Source: Antedon mediterranea (Eukaryota > Echinodermata > Crinoidea > Comatulida > Antedonidae). Taken from it: a DNA stretch of 64,000 nt. This document shows, piece by piece, positions 20,913-32,254 of this stretch. Both the position numbers and the translations under genes were made by a program. The stretch spans positions 2,147,001 to 2,211,000 of the forward strand of contig NC_092680.1 of NCBI RefSeq assembly GCF_964355755.1, written 5' to 3'. The notes under the pieces are model-generated. The model saw nothing but the letters and a program-made list of their open reading frames with translations, was not told the DNA's origin and made no database searches. Positions within the stretch are counted from its first letter, which is position 1. The number at the start of each line of letters is the position of its first letter.

Positions 20913-23900
20913 TCAAACCCATTGCTTAGCAGAGTTTGCTGACAGATCTAGAACCTTCCATGCTGCCTTTGGGTCAAGTATTTCCTGGTCACGACACAAC
21001 ACCCATACATACGTAACTCGCATCACTTTCTCCTGAAATGACAAATAATTAGTTTTATATTTATTTGTTTTATTTAACCTACAATGCAACAGGCTACATT
21101 TTTTCAATACGAGACAATTTTCAATAACAATCACTACTATCTTAACTTAAACATTTTACAATTCTTAAGGCTCTGTTTACACTATCAGAAATATATGGAC
21201 ATGATGATGTCATATCACTACCATATTTGGACACATCACACATTTTTTGTCAAACTAGTTCTATATTTTATATTTGATGTTGTAATTTTTACTTGTTATT
21301 ATAAGCTGATGTAAAGCCCGGCGCACACTAGAGCTTTCGGCCGAGCCAACTGGCACGAGTAACACTTGGCTCACTAAAAAATTTGCCGCAAACTATGATC
21401 GCGTTCTATCGGACGCACACTAAACGCCTTCAGTACGCGATTTTCTGATTGGATAATTACTTACTACGCTATACAGCACGCGGTGAAATATCATAATAAA
21501 TCAGAACATGTCATGCGCAGTGGAATTTTTTAGTGAGCAGGAAGCTCACGTTTGGCGTGGCCGATTCCTCACGAAATCCCCGGCGCACACTGTGAGGCAA
21601 GTGTTACTCGTGCCAGTTGGCTCAGCCGGAAGCTCTAGTGTGCGCCGGGCTTAATCCATTTCCTTCTTTTGTTAAGTGCCCCATGCGGGATGTATAATAT
21701 AATCTTATATTTCACCTCTAAGCAGTCAATATCTGTATAATATTTCACCTCTAAGCAGGCACTATCTGTATAATACTAATCAATACTTACAGGGTCTCCT
21801 TCTACAATTTCTTCTTTCATATTCTTTACTACCATAATTTGTTGGGCCTGGAATGTGATGACTAGAACTGGGCCCTGCTCCATCATCTTGCCCATTGCAA
21901 TCTAATTTCAAGAAAACATATAATTTATGAAAAGAATGTGCCTAATTTGCTTTTTCTTACAAAGAGAGTACAGTATTTTAATCACTATACACAATTTTAT
22001 AAAAATTACAATACTTCTAAATTTCACAAAAACACTATATTCCTAAAAGAATTATGCTTTTAACAATATTCATATAAAAACTTCTGAAAAAAATCAACTT
22101 ACATCTAGACTGTCTATATCAAGCACTCTTGAATCAAATTTGTATCCCATTGCCTTTGCTTGCTGGATAGGAGTTGCTAACTGGCTGTAAGGCTACAAAA
22201 GAGAAAAATAATATTAATTTTTTCTTGACCAAATCATCGCCTAGCCTAGGAAGCAAGGTCTAGGCCTACCGCGGCAAGCACCACTCTGATCGCCACCAAA
22301 TAACTGCCTAGGCTAGGTCTAGCAAAACAGTTGTGTACTAGAAATGACAACATATACAAGTGGCATGTTTGCACTCTAGTTATGATAGTGCACACATGAC
22401 TCATTTCATTGCATCTCATTGGCTAATAATTTTTAAAACACTGCAGCGTTTCACATTTATTTATTTCAGAACTCATGCCATAGACTTCATCTATTCTGTG
22501 GCATTTTGATCTAATAAGCCATTTTGCCACTTCCAGCCAATCAAAAGCCAGCATACTAGATATGTCATTGGTAATATCAATAACCCAAGAATCTTTTAAA
22601 ACTGAATACAAAAAAATGTGTATATACTTACAGCCTCATAGCACCAATCTTTAAGAATTTCTAGATCTCCACGTATCATTGCCTAAAAGAAAAATTTCAT
22701 TTGGTTTTCTAATTATCTGTAATTATTACTACGACCCAGCAAATGAATCTGCTTCTAACCCCAAAAATGATGGCTCATGTTATCACAGATTCATTTTAAT
22801 AATTTACATATTTTTACTACACATGCATATTGTACAATTATTTACATATAAATGTAACATGTGCTCCTTACCTCTAATACATTTGGAATAATTTCTATCT
22901 CGCACATATTTAAAAATTTCTCTTTACTAAATGATGGATCAATTTTGACAATTTCTGTTAATACTTCCGACGTTTCAGTCGGGCTAAACATGCCACCTGA
23001 AATTTAATAAGAAAGTAGTGAATAAAGTATTGATAAAATCAGGTTTTAAATCATAGGTGGATCCAGTCTGGATACCTCTCCCACCCACCTTTCATATTTT
23101 ACAAGGTCCCTTTCTTTTTTTTTAAAGTATAGAATTGTATTTACGTTCTCGCATTGATACACTCAATTTACTCGTTAAGCAACTTTGGGCCTGGTTAGAG
23201 CTTGGATGGGAGACCATCTGGGAATATCGGGTGCTGTATATGGAGCTGGGGTCCAGTTAGGCATTTGAAATCAGCACTCTTATATGGCAGCCCCTGTATC
23301 TAGTATCTGCCTCAGACGTATTGGCTTTTATGCCTTTCCTCTGGTCAATAGGTGGGCACTGGACGAGAGAAGCCCTTGATCAATGTTAGGACCAATCAAG
23401 GTACTTTAAACAGTCCTGGCTTTGTTTGTATCAAACCTGTTAGTGGCGATAATTATTGTTGTTGGTTTCGATTAAATAAGAAAATAATAAAATAAATAGG
23501 CTGATTGGTGCTATCATATTCAATAGTCCCTGCCCATGGTGAAAAACTAGTTCTATGGTTTGAGCAGAATTCAATACATTTTCTATATTTGTCTAATTAA
23601 AGCAAAGTGTGTAGAGTAAAAAACCAACTCTTACCTAGTAAATTACTAACTCTATCTGTAACTGCTTTAGTTGCTCTAACCATCATGTTCTCACTTTCAT
23701 CATATTTTACTTTCCAATCTAAAATTTCTGTACACAAAAATTGATACATCATTAATTATATTAATATATACTACATAATTAATGAATTTTTAAATTTATT
23801 TAGTTATTATTTTTTTAATAAAGCAATTTAAAATTACTTACTAGTAAACACTTGATTATTGTCTGTAAAGTTTTTCCATTGTTCATAAAATTTAGAATCT

Positions 23901-26900
23901 TTATGTAAAACCATTCCTGTATCATCCCTGTGAATTGAAGCAATTAAAGAATAATTGTTGTTATTTATTTAAACTGGGTAACCTCTTCAGTAAAAGTTAT
24001 GATTAGTGGCTATGATGTACTAGTACACCGGGGTAACCCCTACTTGTCTTTAAAGTGCACATGAGCTAGATGTGTACACTGGTTTATAGTCCTTAACCAA
24101 GAAGACTCGTTCTACCACCAGAACCATGGAGCAAATCAGCCTCGAACCATTGCCGATGTTATGGTTACGTCATTACGGTTCCACTGTCCCAACTGCTCGG
24201 CCACTCTATGGCATAATTATAATAAAATCATAACTACAATTCGTTCAATATAGGCACATATACATATTATATTTGAAATGCCTTTTGGCCCTAGTACTGT
24301 AGTGCTACCCCTTAGATCTGCCTCTGTTGCTGGATGTCAACGGTCTGTAGAAGGTCGAATGCAAAATTGATTAATAATTTACATTTACAAATCTATCAGT
24401 ATTATATAAATTGTGCTTACTCATTTATTTCTATTGGTCTGTCAGATTGCATGTTTGCCAAATTCTCTGTCCTTTTCCTCAATTTCACTAAAAAAGTAGA
24501 AGTAAAGAATTGATTATTTTTCAATACAAATCAAACATTTTCTTTTTTTACAGACTCTGTCTACACTATCAAACGTAATATGATGTGCCATATCACTACC
24601 ATATTTGGATACATCACACTTTTTTTGGTAAAACTAGTTTGATAGTGTGGACAGAGCTTTAATGTAATAATTTGGTAACAAGTCATTTGTTGCTTTATTA
24701 TTGGACATGTACATAAGTTCTATAAATTATAGCCAGGGCTAGAAAAAGATAACATATCATATAGCCTGTGATCTTTACCTGGTGCCTTATATGCCCTAGC
24801 CTTGCCAGTCGTGCTCTCATCAATCTCATGTTTTACAGCTTTCACTCCCTGTAAAGAAACACTATTTTAATATTTCAACAACAAACCTGACAGGAAAGGT
24901 GATCTTAGGTTAATAACAGTATTGTTTATGCTTCAGTAGCTTCTCTAATTTGACAGTCTGAGAAAGTGTGATGGGCCCAAATATGGTCAAATATGGTAGT
25001 GACATGACATCATCATGTCCATATATGGCACATCACAATTTTTTTCACATAAGGTTTGATAGTGTAGACAAGGCTTTAGCATACTAAAGTACAGTGTCCT
25101 GAATAAGAGTGTCCCAAAAAATCTATGGCTATTGATGTGTTTAAAGTAACTTTCTTACCTCTGATATAGACTGGAAGGCCTTTGATTTTGAGATGTCTTC
25201 ACCTGATTTGGATACCTTTTGTGCAGCTCCTTTAGCAGTCTTTGAGATGCCTTCAGCCGTATCCATACCTTTCTTAACCCACTCTTGTTTTTGCATTTCT
25301 TCAACACTCTGTTAAACAAATATGGTGGAGATATCTCTAAGTATGGTAGTGATATGACATCATCATGTCCATATATGGGCACATACAATTTTTGAATTAA
25401 ATGGCAAAATCATAACATTTTAAAATATGTTTAAACCAGATGACACTGTCAATCACGTGACCCAAAATATCGAAAATTGAAAGAGGAGTAGGACAATCAT
25501 CGTAACTTTGATCATATATTATATGTCAATTTATAGTTTGGGATTTTTTATAGCTTGAAGTGCCTAGTTCGGCTGTAAACTAATAAGCAGTAGTTACGAT
25601 AGAGTCGACATGTTAGAGATATGTCCAAGTATGGTAGTGATATGACATCATCATGTCCATATATGGGCACATACAATTTTTTTGTCACATAAAGTTTGTA
25701 AGAACATATCACAAAATTATCAGTGTACCTAATAATATCTAGTAATAGTACCTTCAATCATTAAAATGGAAGAAAATAATGCATGGCATGTGAAAACAAT
25801 TTAACCAATCAAATCAGGTGTCTTTTTGGGGTAGCTGCTGGGAATATTTTCCATGAAATTTAGCACCAGTTTGAATTTCTCTCTCTCCGCTAATAAATTT
25901 TATATGCCAGTCACAAGAAAATGGCTAAAATACCTGTTCTACTTTCCCTTTAATTTCAGTAAATGTTTTCTTGAATATTTCACTACTTTTAGTTGTTTCT
26001 GTTCCTAATTCTTCCTGAAAAAGAAAATCATAACAAATAAATAATGACATTGATAAAATGAAATGTATTATATTTATAATATATTTATTTATATAAATTA
26101 TTAAATTTATTATATATTCAATTTTACTTACATATTTTTCTCTAGCTGCCTTTAAAGCATCAGACTGTTCCAATTTCTCTGCTTCCTCCCTGAATTTTTT
26201 AATGTTTTCCTATTCAATTATAAAAAAAATCTAACTAATTTAATTGTTAATTTTCATTAACAACAATAGTTGAAGCCAAATATAAAACACTGGAAACAGC
26301 TATGGAAAGATCTTCAATCAAGGGTGATTCTGGAAGAAATTATTCTTTAAATAAGATTTTATTCTATTCACTTAACAGTAATATACCTTCATGTCCTTAT
26401 TCTTGCTCATCTCTGATTTCAGATTGTCAATAAATTGTCCTATAAAACTTCTGGGTCCTGATTGGTTTGAATATGTTTTTATCTGAAAATTAAATTAAAA
26501 AACAATTTTTTATTTATATCATTTATCAAATTATGCCATTTAATTATTTTTTAGTGGGAAATTCAGCTTTTTGAGACTTTTTGACTTGTGCCCAGGTTTG
26601 AGCAAAAGTCTAAATTGTTGGTTACCCACAATACCTACTTGATGCAAATGTGTTTCTGTTTGATGGTGGTTGCCTTGGTGAAGTAATAAGCAACCTTTAC
26701 CACTATTTGTTGCTGGGACAACATTGCGTACTTGTAACCGCGCCTGGTGTATGACCTGAAAAGAAATATGTAAAAAAATAATTATTATATTAATTAGGCG
26801 TAATATTTAACTTTTTAAATTAAATATAAACTTGTTTCTACTGTATAACAAAATATTATTATTAATTACATATTAAAAAAAATAAAATGCTAGACCTAGA

Positions 26901-28543
26901 AAATATTTCAAATTCAACACAATACAACAAATTCATTAAAAAAATTAAGAAAACTAAAAAGCATTATTTATAAATTTATTTGTGGTATCATATAATGATT
27001 GGCGCTAATGCAGTTTCGTACCCACCCCTTAAAATTACTCAAAATCTTCATCCAACCTACTCACGAGTTGTCTACAACATTCTGCAATCATAAAATTGTA
27101 AAAAATCGATAATTTTTTATTTAAAACTATTTTTAATCAATTAATACTGAGCACCCTTCGGAAATACATCGCCAGCTGCTTAGCTTCGCGAAAATCATCG
27201 CTAGGCCTGCCGATAAAAGTACGGAGGCCTCACAGGACATTAACTCTAAAGAGTAAACAGTTGCGTTCTATAGAGCACGCACCAAATAATTATAATTTTC
27301 ATTATTTCCGACATGCGTTTCGTATTTTTAATAAAGAAAAGAAATACTATACAATTGCTGTATTCATCATTGTGGGTATCATCATAATTATGTTATGTTT
27401 TTAATTTGTTCTTTCATTTTACTAGTAGAATTTCACACAGAAAAGAAGATAAATATGGAACTGCTGACTCTTGAAGATAGTACTGACCAATTTTCCTCTG
27501 TTTTAGTTTATTTTACATTATGGTTTGTAGGTCAAATAAATAAATGAAATGAATAAAAAGAATTAAAAAACAGAAAGATATAATTTATTGAAATGTAATG
27601 TACAGTAATACAATAATTATAATAAAAATGTTTTCCATCAATTACTAGAATTTATTTTACTTCTGCTGACACTGAATACATGATTTCATGTCTATTCATT
27701 AATTTATTTCAACAATATTTTATGAGGGTGGTCCATCCAGCCGAAGCTGATCATTAGGGACCCTTACAAAAAATATAATTTGACAAGATAATAACACACA
27801 ACATTCAAAATAAATAGAATTCAACATAATTAAACACAAAATATTTCTTTATGAAAAAAACGTAAAATCCGTTTCAACAGGAACATGTAAAAAATATTTT
27901 ATTATCGCCATAATATGATCATATAAGAGCGTCCTCTATAGATCGATGCCCTATGAGGCCTCCGTACTTTCATCGGCAGGCCTAGCGATGATTTTCGCGA
28001 AGCTAAGCTGGCGATGGATTTCTGAAGGGTGCTCAATTATTAATTGATTAAAAATAGTAATAAATAAGAAATTATCGATATTTTACCATTTTATGCTTGC
28101 TGAATGCTGTAGACAACTCGTGAGTAGGCTAGATGAAGTATTGAAATCATTTGGAGTAATTTTAAGGGGTGGGTACGAAACTGCATTAGCGCCTGATTTG
28201 TGAATCTGACTAATTAAACTAATACAAATTGGCCATTGCCATTGGGCGAAACGATTCGGAACAAAACGACTTCGCATGATGCAAGAAGGAAAGTTATTAC
28301 TCATGCCTGGAAAATCCAACAAGACGGGGAACATGTGTCTTCTTTCGGGAGGCTACAAATCAACGTTGGCAGGCCTAGGGCTAAAATACGACGGTATTGT
28401 GGTAATTTAAATCAAATTAACATATCCAAATATACTTAAATGTAACCAATGTAAGCGCTACTGTCTACAAACCAAATAATCACTATACTCAATTAATACA
28501 AAGAAATTACCTGACGATGAATTTTGCACATGCTCGCAGCCAT
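20913..28543 (-). CDS. TIMM44: Mitochondrial import inner membrane translocase subunit TIM44, 15 exons, 455 aa
   Basis: Exons: 28543-28511, 26755-26639, 26482-26387, 26209-26132, 26014-25934, 25308-25159, 24848-24779, 24487-24421, 23927-23842, 23727-23635, 22996-22872, 22682-22632, 22192-22103, 21901-21791 and 21032-20913. All phases agree (1368 nt; human TIMM44 is 452 aa). TIM44 tethers mtHsp70 to the TIM23 channel on the matrix side. The N-terminus is basic and presequence-like. Residues about 60-180 are the charged, helical Hsp70-recruiting part (FIGQFIDNLKSEMSKNKDMK, IKKFREEAEKLEQSDALKAA). The C-terminal Tim44 domain shows VLHKDSKFYEQWKNF, DWKVKYDESENMMVRATKAV, LKDWCYEA.YSQLATPIQQA, MGKMMEQGPVLVITFQAQ and VWVLCRDQEILDPKAAWKVL. 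It is divergent with FKRP. Intron 1 carries a 1.2-kb element. Confidence 0.96.
21176..21262 (+). mobile_element. Palindromic MITE copy 10 (right end lost)
   Basis: TTAAGGCTCTGTTTACACTATC, core, then TTGTCAAACTAGTT; the terminal 30 bp are missing. In TIMM44 intron 14. Confidence 0.8.
21312..21654. mobile_element. GC-rich palindromic MITE with about 56-bp inverted ends
   Basis: In TIMM44 intron 14. The left end TAAAGCCCGGCGCACACTAG continues through GAGCCAACTGGCACGAGTAA. The right end is its inverted copy and finishes CGCCGGGCTTAA. The inner part also pairs in places (TTTTTTAGTGAGC / GCTCACTAAAAAATT). There is no ORF. Its ends share the TWAAGC..ACACTA pattern with the abundant MITE family. Confidence 0.88.
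23187..23460 (+). mobile_element. SINE-like element with 5S rRNA-derived head
   Basis: 23187-23238 follows the 3' part of 5S rRNA: GGGCCTGGTTAG, CTTGGATGGGAGACC (the 5S internal promoter box C) and TCGGGTGCTGTA. A non-5S body follows. The 5' half of 5S is missing, so it is not a functional 5S gene. In TIMM44 intron 10. Confidence 0.7.
23970..24212 (-). mobile_element. tRNA-derived SINE, minus-strand copy
   Basis: Reverse copy of the 40.6-kb SINE. Read on the minus strand it shows GTGGCCGAGCAGTTGGGACAG (box A area), GGTTCGAGGCTG (box B), the domain with GACTATAAACCAGTG and TGCACTTTAAAGACAAGTAG, and ends GAAGAGGTTACCC. In TIMM44 intron 8. Confidence 0.8.
24552..24661 (+). mobile_element. Palindromic MITE copy 11
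   Basis: ACTCTGTCTACACTATCAAA to GATAGTGTGGACAGAGCTTT; part of the left arm is deleted. The 30 bp upstream also precede the copy at 54865. Confidence 0.88.
24950..25078 (-). mobile_element. Palindromic MITE copy 12
   Basis: AATTTGACAGTCTGAGAAAG, core with TGGTCAAATATGGTAGTGAC, ending GATAGTGTAGACAAGGCTTT. The left terminus is degraded. Confidence 0.85.
25318..25392 (-). mobile_element. Palindromic MITE fragment 13, abutting TIMM44 exon 6
   Basis: Internal family sequence (AGTATGGTAGTGATATGACA, ATATATGGGCACATACAATT) starts about 10 bp upstream of the exon 6 acceptor on the minus strand, so MITE-derived bases lie in or near the branch-site/polypyrimidine area. Confidence 0.75.
25612..25700 (-). 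mobile_element. Palindromic MITE fragment 14
   Basis: It shares the variants AGAGATAT..CCAAGTATGG and GGGCACATACAATTTTT with fragment 13, so the two probably derive from a local duplication. In TIMM44 intron 5. Confidence 0.75.
27001..28193. mobile_element. Non-autonomous element with about 250-bp inverted repeats and TGATT target duplication
   Basis: The left end GGCGCTAATGCAGTTTCGTA is exactly inverted at the right end (..TGCATTAGCGCC, ending 28193). The arms (27001-about 27260 and about 27940-28193) pair with scattered differences, e.g. CGCTAGGCCTGCCGAT against ATCGGCAGGCCTAGCG. TGATT stands directly outside both ends (26996-27000 and 28194-28198), a 5-bp target duplication. The centre has no transposase ORF. 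In TIMM44 intron 1. Confidence 0.9.
27711..27768 (+). repeat. Dispersed motif, also at 47843-47893
   Basis: ATGAGGGTGGTCCATCCAGC, then AAGCTGATC(A/G)TTAGGGACCC, within the centre of the 27.0-28.2 kb element. It may be the tail of an older retroposon. Confidence 0.6.
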
Positions 28544-28720
28544 TTTGATTTTGTATTGAATCTACAGCGCCCTCTAGTGGCACCAATTTGTTAGGGAATC
28601 CCCCTCTACTATCGATTCATTCATGCGAATCATCATCAACATCATCAGTAGAGATTCCAGAGAGTGAACAAAGTCATCATCATTTTACGCGGAACATAAT
28701 TGATAATTTGATAATTAGAT
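28544..28720. promoter_or_regulatory. Compact divergent promoter region TIMM44/FKRP
   Basis: Only 177 bp lie between the two ATGs. It includes CAT/CATCAT repeats near 28621-28682. No TATA box is seen. Both genes must share most of this DNA as promoter or 5' UTR. Confidence 0.7.
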
Positions 28721-30337
28721 ATGCGTTTGTCGCATAGATGGCAGAAGGTTCTTGTTTTGTTTACAGTCTTAAATTTTCTATTTATGATCTATCTATTATC
28801 GAGGAAACAATGTGACCCTGCATTTTTGGACAACCATCACGCGGATGAAAGGCGTTTGTCAGCCGAACAAGATAACCAGGTTCAGCTATATCGTGATGAG
28901 CCTGAGCCTAGGAAACGTAATGATGGTGACGATGATGATGAATCAGATGATATAACTTTCATATTTAGAGAATTTGAATTTGAAGATAATTGTATTAGTA
29001 AGAGTGATCAGAACATTGCTGAGCATTTTCCAAACTCAAATATTTTAATTGTGACTGACCGTAAACCGTACCCACCGTTATTTAACTTAAATAAAAGGAC
29101 AAAAATAGTGACGTTACTAAATGAACCACACCGTAATATTGCTGAATCAAGACCTGAAAATTATATATTAACAAAATATGTAGTTATCGTACCGGATGGT
29201 ATCAAATTTTTTTCTGATTCTAAGTTAAAAAGTTTTGTAAATGCATTTAAGGAGTTAGAGAATACGAAAGAAGATGTTAAAATTGGAGCGGCTGGATTGG
29301 AACAACTATCAGAACGTGAAAAAGAAGCATCTTGTGAAAATCTTAGATTTGATTATCAAAATTGGACACTTCATTATAGTTACTCGTACAAAGAAACATG
29401 TGATTCTATACGTGGGAATCACGTTGTCGTGATGAGGACGAGCAATTTTCACCTGCTAAGCGCCCCCTATGCACGTCCTATTTTAAATAGTTTATATATA
29501 CAAGCTAATCTTCATAAATGGAAGGTACACTTTTTTAAAGATATAAAATTTTACATCGATGATTGCCATAGTCGTGACGACCAAATAGCGTACAGAAAAC
29601 AACAAAATGAAGTAATGCGTTTGCGCAACATTTACAAACAATTTGGTGTCAAACTCGTCATTCACAGCGACAATGTTCACAATTGGTATGGTTGCAGTAA
29701 AACGAGCGATCGTTGTTTTGATACGGTTTACAACGACATGCCAGAATACTTATACGAGAATCATTGGACACCCCCGTGTTGTATGAAAGCGTTAAGAGAA
29801 ACTGCTAAACACGTTTTTCAAATTCTCGATGACTTGGATATTCGGTATTGGCTAGAAGGCGGAAGCTTGCTTGGCGCCGCACGACATAAAGGAATTATCC
29901 CGTGGGATTATGATGTTGATATAGGAATTTACCTTGAAGACGTCGATAAAATTTCATATCTTCAAGCGGTTAAAAACGGGGGTGGCGTCACAGACGACCA
30001 GGACTATGTATGGGAGAAAGCATGGCCTCACGAGGGGGACTATTTCCGTGTTCAATATAGTTCAACCAATCATCTTCATGTTGATATATGGCCATTTTAT
30101 TCTAGGGATGGCATCATGACTAAAGACTTCTGGTTTGAGGATCATAAACAGGATAAGGAATTCCCAGAACACTTCCTCTTGCCGCTTGTGACTCTAGAGT
30201 TTGAAGGAATGCAAGTAAAAGCACCCAACAATCATAGACAATTTTTAGAATTGAAATTTGGTAATGGAGTAATTGAAAATGCACAATATCCTCAACCAAA
30301 CAGGATTCAAATGGCCAAGGTTGAAGAAGAAAACTAA
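28721..30337 (+). CDS. FKRP: Fukutin-related protein (ribitol-5-phosphate transferase), single exon, 538 aa
   Basis: FKRP adds ribitol phosphate to the O-mannosyl glycan of alpha-dystroglycan in the Golgi. Residues about 11-26 (VLVLFTVLNFLFMIYL) form the type II signal anchor. An acidic, low-complexity stem (DGDDDDESDD) follows at about 67-76. The zinc-binding loop keeps C325-x6-C332 and, after 20 residues, C353-C354, the same spacing as human C289/C296/C317/C318. The catalytic LicD domain reads YWLEGGSLLGAARHKGIIPW, then D396-Y-D398-V-D400-I-G, HLHVDIWPFYSRDG, EFPEHFLLPLV and APNNHRQFLELKFGNGVIEN. Human FKRP is 495 aa with an intronless CDS; the extra length is mainly the stem. ATG 28721 is chosen because it directly precedes the anchor. 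AATAAA at 30958-30963 is a candidate poly(A) signal. Confidence 0.96.
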   Translation: MRLSHRWQKVLVLFTVLNFLFMIYLLSRKQCDPAFLDNHHADERRLSAEQDNQVQLYRDEPEPRKRNDGDDDDESDDITFIFREFEFEDNCISKSDQNIAEHFPNSNILIVTDRKPYPPLFNLNKRTKIVTLLNEPHRNIAESRPENYILTKYVVIVPDGIKFFSDSKLKSFVNAFKELENTKEDVKIGAAGLEQLSEREKEASCENLRFDYQNWTLHYSYSYKETCDSIRGNHVVVMRTSNFHLLSAPYARPILNSLYIQANLHKWKVHFFKDIKFYIDDCHSRDDQIAYRKQQNEVMRLRNIYKQFGVKLVIHSDNVHNWYGCSKTSDRCFDTVYNDMPEYLYENHWTPPCCMKALRETAKHVFQILDDLDIRYWLEGGSLLGAARHKGIIPWDYDVDIGIYLEDVDKISYLQAVKNGGGVTDDQDYVWEKAWPHEGDYFRVQYSSTNHLHVDIWPFYSRDGIMTKDFWFEDHKQDKEFPEHFLLPLVTLEFEGMQVKAPNNHRQFLELKFGNGVIENAQYPQPNRIQMAKVEEEN

Positions 30338-30396
30338 AATTGGAATGCATTTAAAATGAAGCAGTTACTGAATTCTTAAAAATATGTCACCCTGCT

Positions 30397-30497
30397 TTAA
30401 GCTCTGTCTACACTATCAAACTAGTTTGACAAAAAAATGTGATGTGCCCAAATATGGTAGTAGTATGCTTAAGTATGATAGTGTAGACAGAGCTTAA
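30397..30497 (-). mobile_element. Palindromic MITE copy 15, flanked by TTAA
   Basis: TTAAGCTCTGTCTACACTAT to GATAGTGTAGACAGAGCTTAA. The core is deleted on the right. TTAA at both ends. Confidence 0.92.
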
Positions 30498-30650
30498 CAA
30501 AGATAGTCTATTGATGATTCACAACATTACAATTTTTTTCCCTTTTAGTTTAGAAATGTTGTCATTTTCATCAGGAAAACGCATGTTTAATGGGCCAATT
30601 CATAAACATTAAATTAGCCTTGAGCTTGAGGCTAAGTAGACAGTACATCC

Positions 30651-30813
30651 TTAATCTCTGTCAACACTATCAAACTAGTTTGGAAACAAATGTGATGTGC
30701 CCAAATATGGTAGCGATATGCTTAAATATAGTAGTGATATGACATCATCATGTCCATATATGGGCACATCACATTTGTTGTCATAAAGTTTGATAGTGTA
30801 GACAAAGCCTTAA
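30651..30813 (-). mobile_element. Palindromic MITE copy 16
   Basis: TTAATCTCTGTCAACACTAT to GATAGTGTAGACAAAGCCTTAA; full length with an extra TATGGTAGCGATATGCTTAA unit. Confidence 0.9.
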
Positions 30814-31695
30814 AAGTGGCATGTATGTGCTTATTATCATTCACAGTTCATTTGCAAAGATCTTATTGCCATGATAAATTGGCTTAATATTTTGGTTAAT
30901 GTAATTTCTACTTCCTCCGTACGTAGTGACGAACAAAAGATATGTAAATGCAAGCTGAATAAAAAACTTTATTAGATTATAAAAGTCAGGTGGTTCCTTT
31001 AAGTGGCTTACCGATCGGGGTTCAATTTACTGTCAAATATGTCCGGATTTTTTGTTAGGATTGTTTTATTTTGTTTTTAGGTCGACCATCTTATATGTTT
31101 CCCATATATGATTCCCATTTTTAAGGATAGTGAATGAATTTGATATGGTATATTTCTGGCAATTTTCCTAAATATATTTTATTTACATTAGATATAAATT
31201 TAATAGTTCACAATACTGAAAAACATTTTTTTTTTAGATCTGGAAAAAAAAATGGTTTTGACAATTTATTTTGTCTATTTGAGAATATGTATGCACAATT
31301 TATGTGATTTTTTTTTTTTTTAAGAGGGGTTTGGTGGAGGGTAGGTCTATGCAGTAGTTGATTTCCAGGAACTTGATCCTGCCGAATCACTTATCACTTA
31401 TCCTCAATATCACATTACTCAATGATACATATTTATTCTTGACATTCACTTTTAGGAACTTTTGAATACATTATGGCCTTGACTGTTTAGTACACTGGCA
31501 ATTGAGTTGGCTTTGGCCTCTTGTTAGCCCACATACATCTGTTTAAGAAAAGGAAACAAGTTGCTGTATTACAGGATAAATATGATTACTCATCAACAGT
31601 CCTCAAGCTGAGTTCTTACATGTTTTAGTATCTTACCAACAAGTATAAGTAACACATATTAGTATTTACAATATAATTTAAAAGCAATTGTCATC

Positions 31696-31862
31696 TAAAG
31701 CCTTGTCTACACTATAAAATTGTATGTGACAAAAAAATGTGATATGCCCATTTATGGACATGATGATGTCATATCACTACCATATTTAGACACATCATTA
31801 CCATATATGGGCACAATACACTTCTTTTGTCAAACTAGTTTGATAGTGTAGACAGAGCTTTA
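31696..31862 (+). mobile_element. Palindromic MITE copy 17
   Basis: TAAAGCCTTGTCTACACTAT to GATAGTGTAGACAGAGCTTTA. Confidence 0.92.
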
Positions 31863-32101
31863 TAGAGATGTGATTTTGTCATTTAAAGCTCAATAAAAAA
31901 AAAATCACAGTAGATGTGAACATTTTTATCAGATTTCGATTATAAATAAAAATAATTTTCTGGTAAATTCTTTAAACAGGAAGACAAAATATTAAGATGA
32001 AATACAGGGTTATTTATAGCTTATGACACAATCAAGGATTGTCCTCTGAATATTAGGTGCTTCCATATTTATGAAATAGATAATTCCATTTTGGAGCTTC
32101 C

Positions 32102-32254
32102 TAAAGCTCTGTCACTATGAACTAGTTTGACAAAAAAGTGTGATGTGCCCAAATATGGTAGTGATAATGATATAGTACTGATATGACATCATCATGTCCA
32201 TATATGTGCACATAACATTTTTTGTCATAAAATTTGATAGTGTAGACAAAGCCT
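32102..32254 (-). mobile_element. Palindromic MITE copy 18
   Basis: TAAAGCTCTGTCACTATGAA to GATAGTGTAGACAAAGCCTA. Confidence 0.88.

Noticed and set aside
23187-23238. Functional 5S rRNA gene
   Set aside because: Only the 3' half is present, with substitutions and a SINE-like body.
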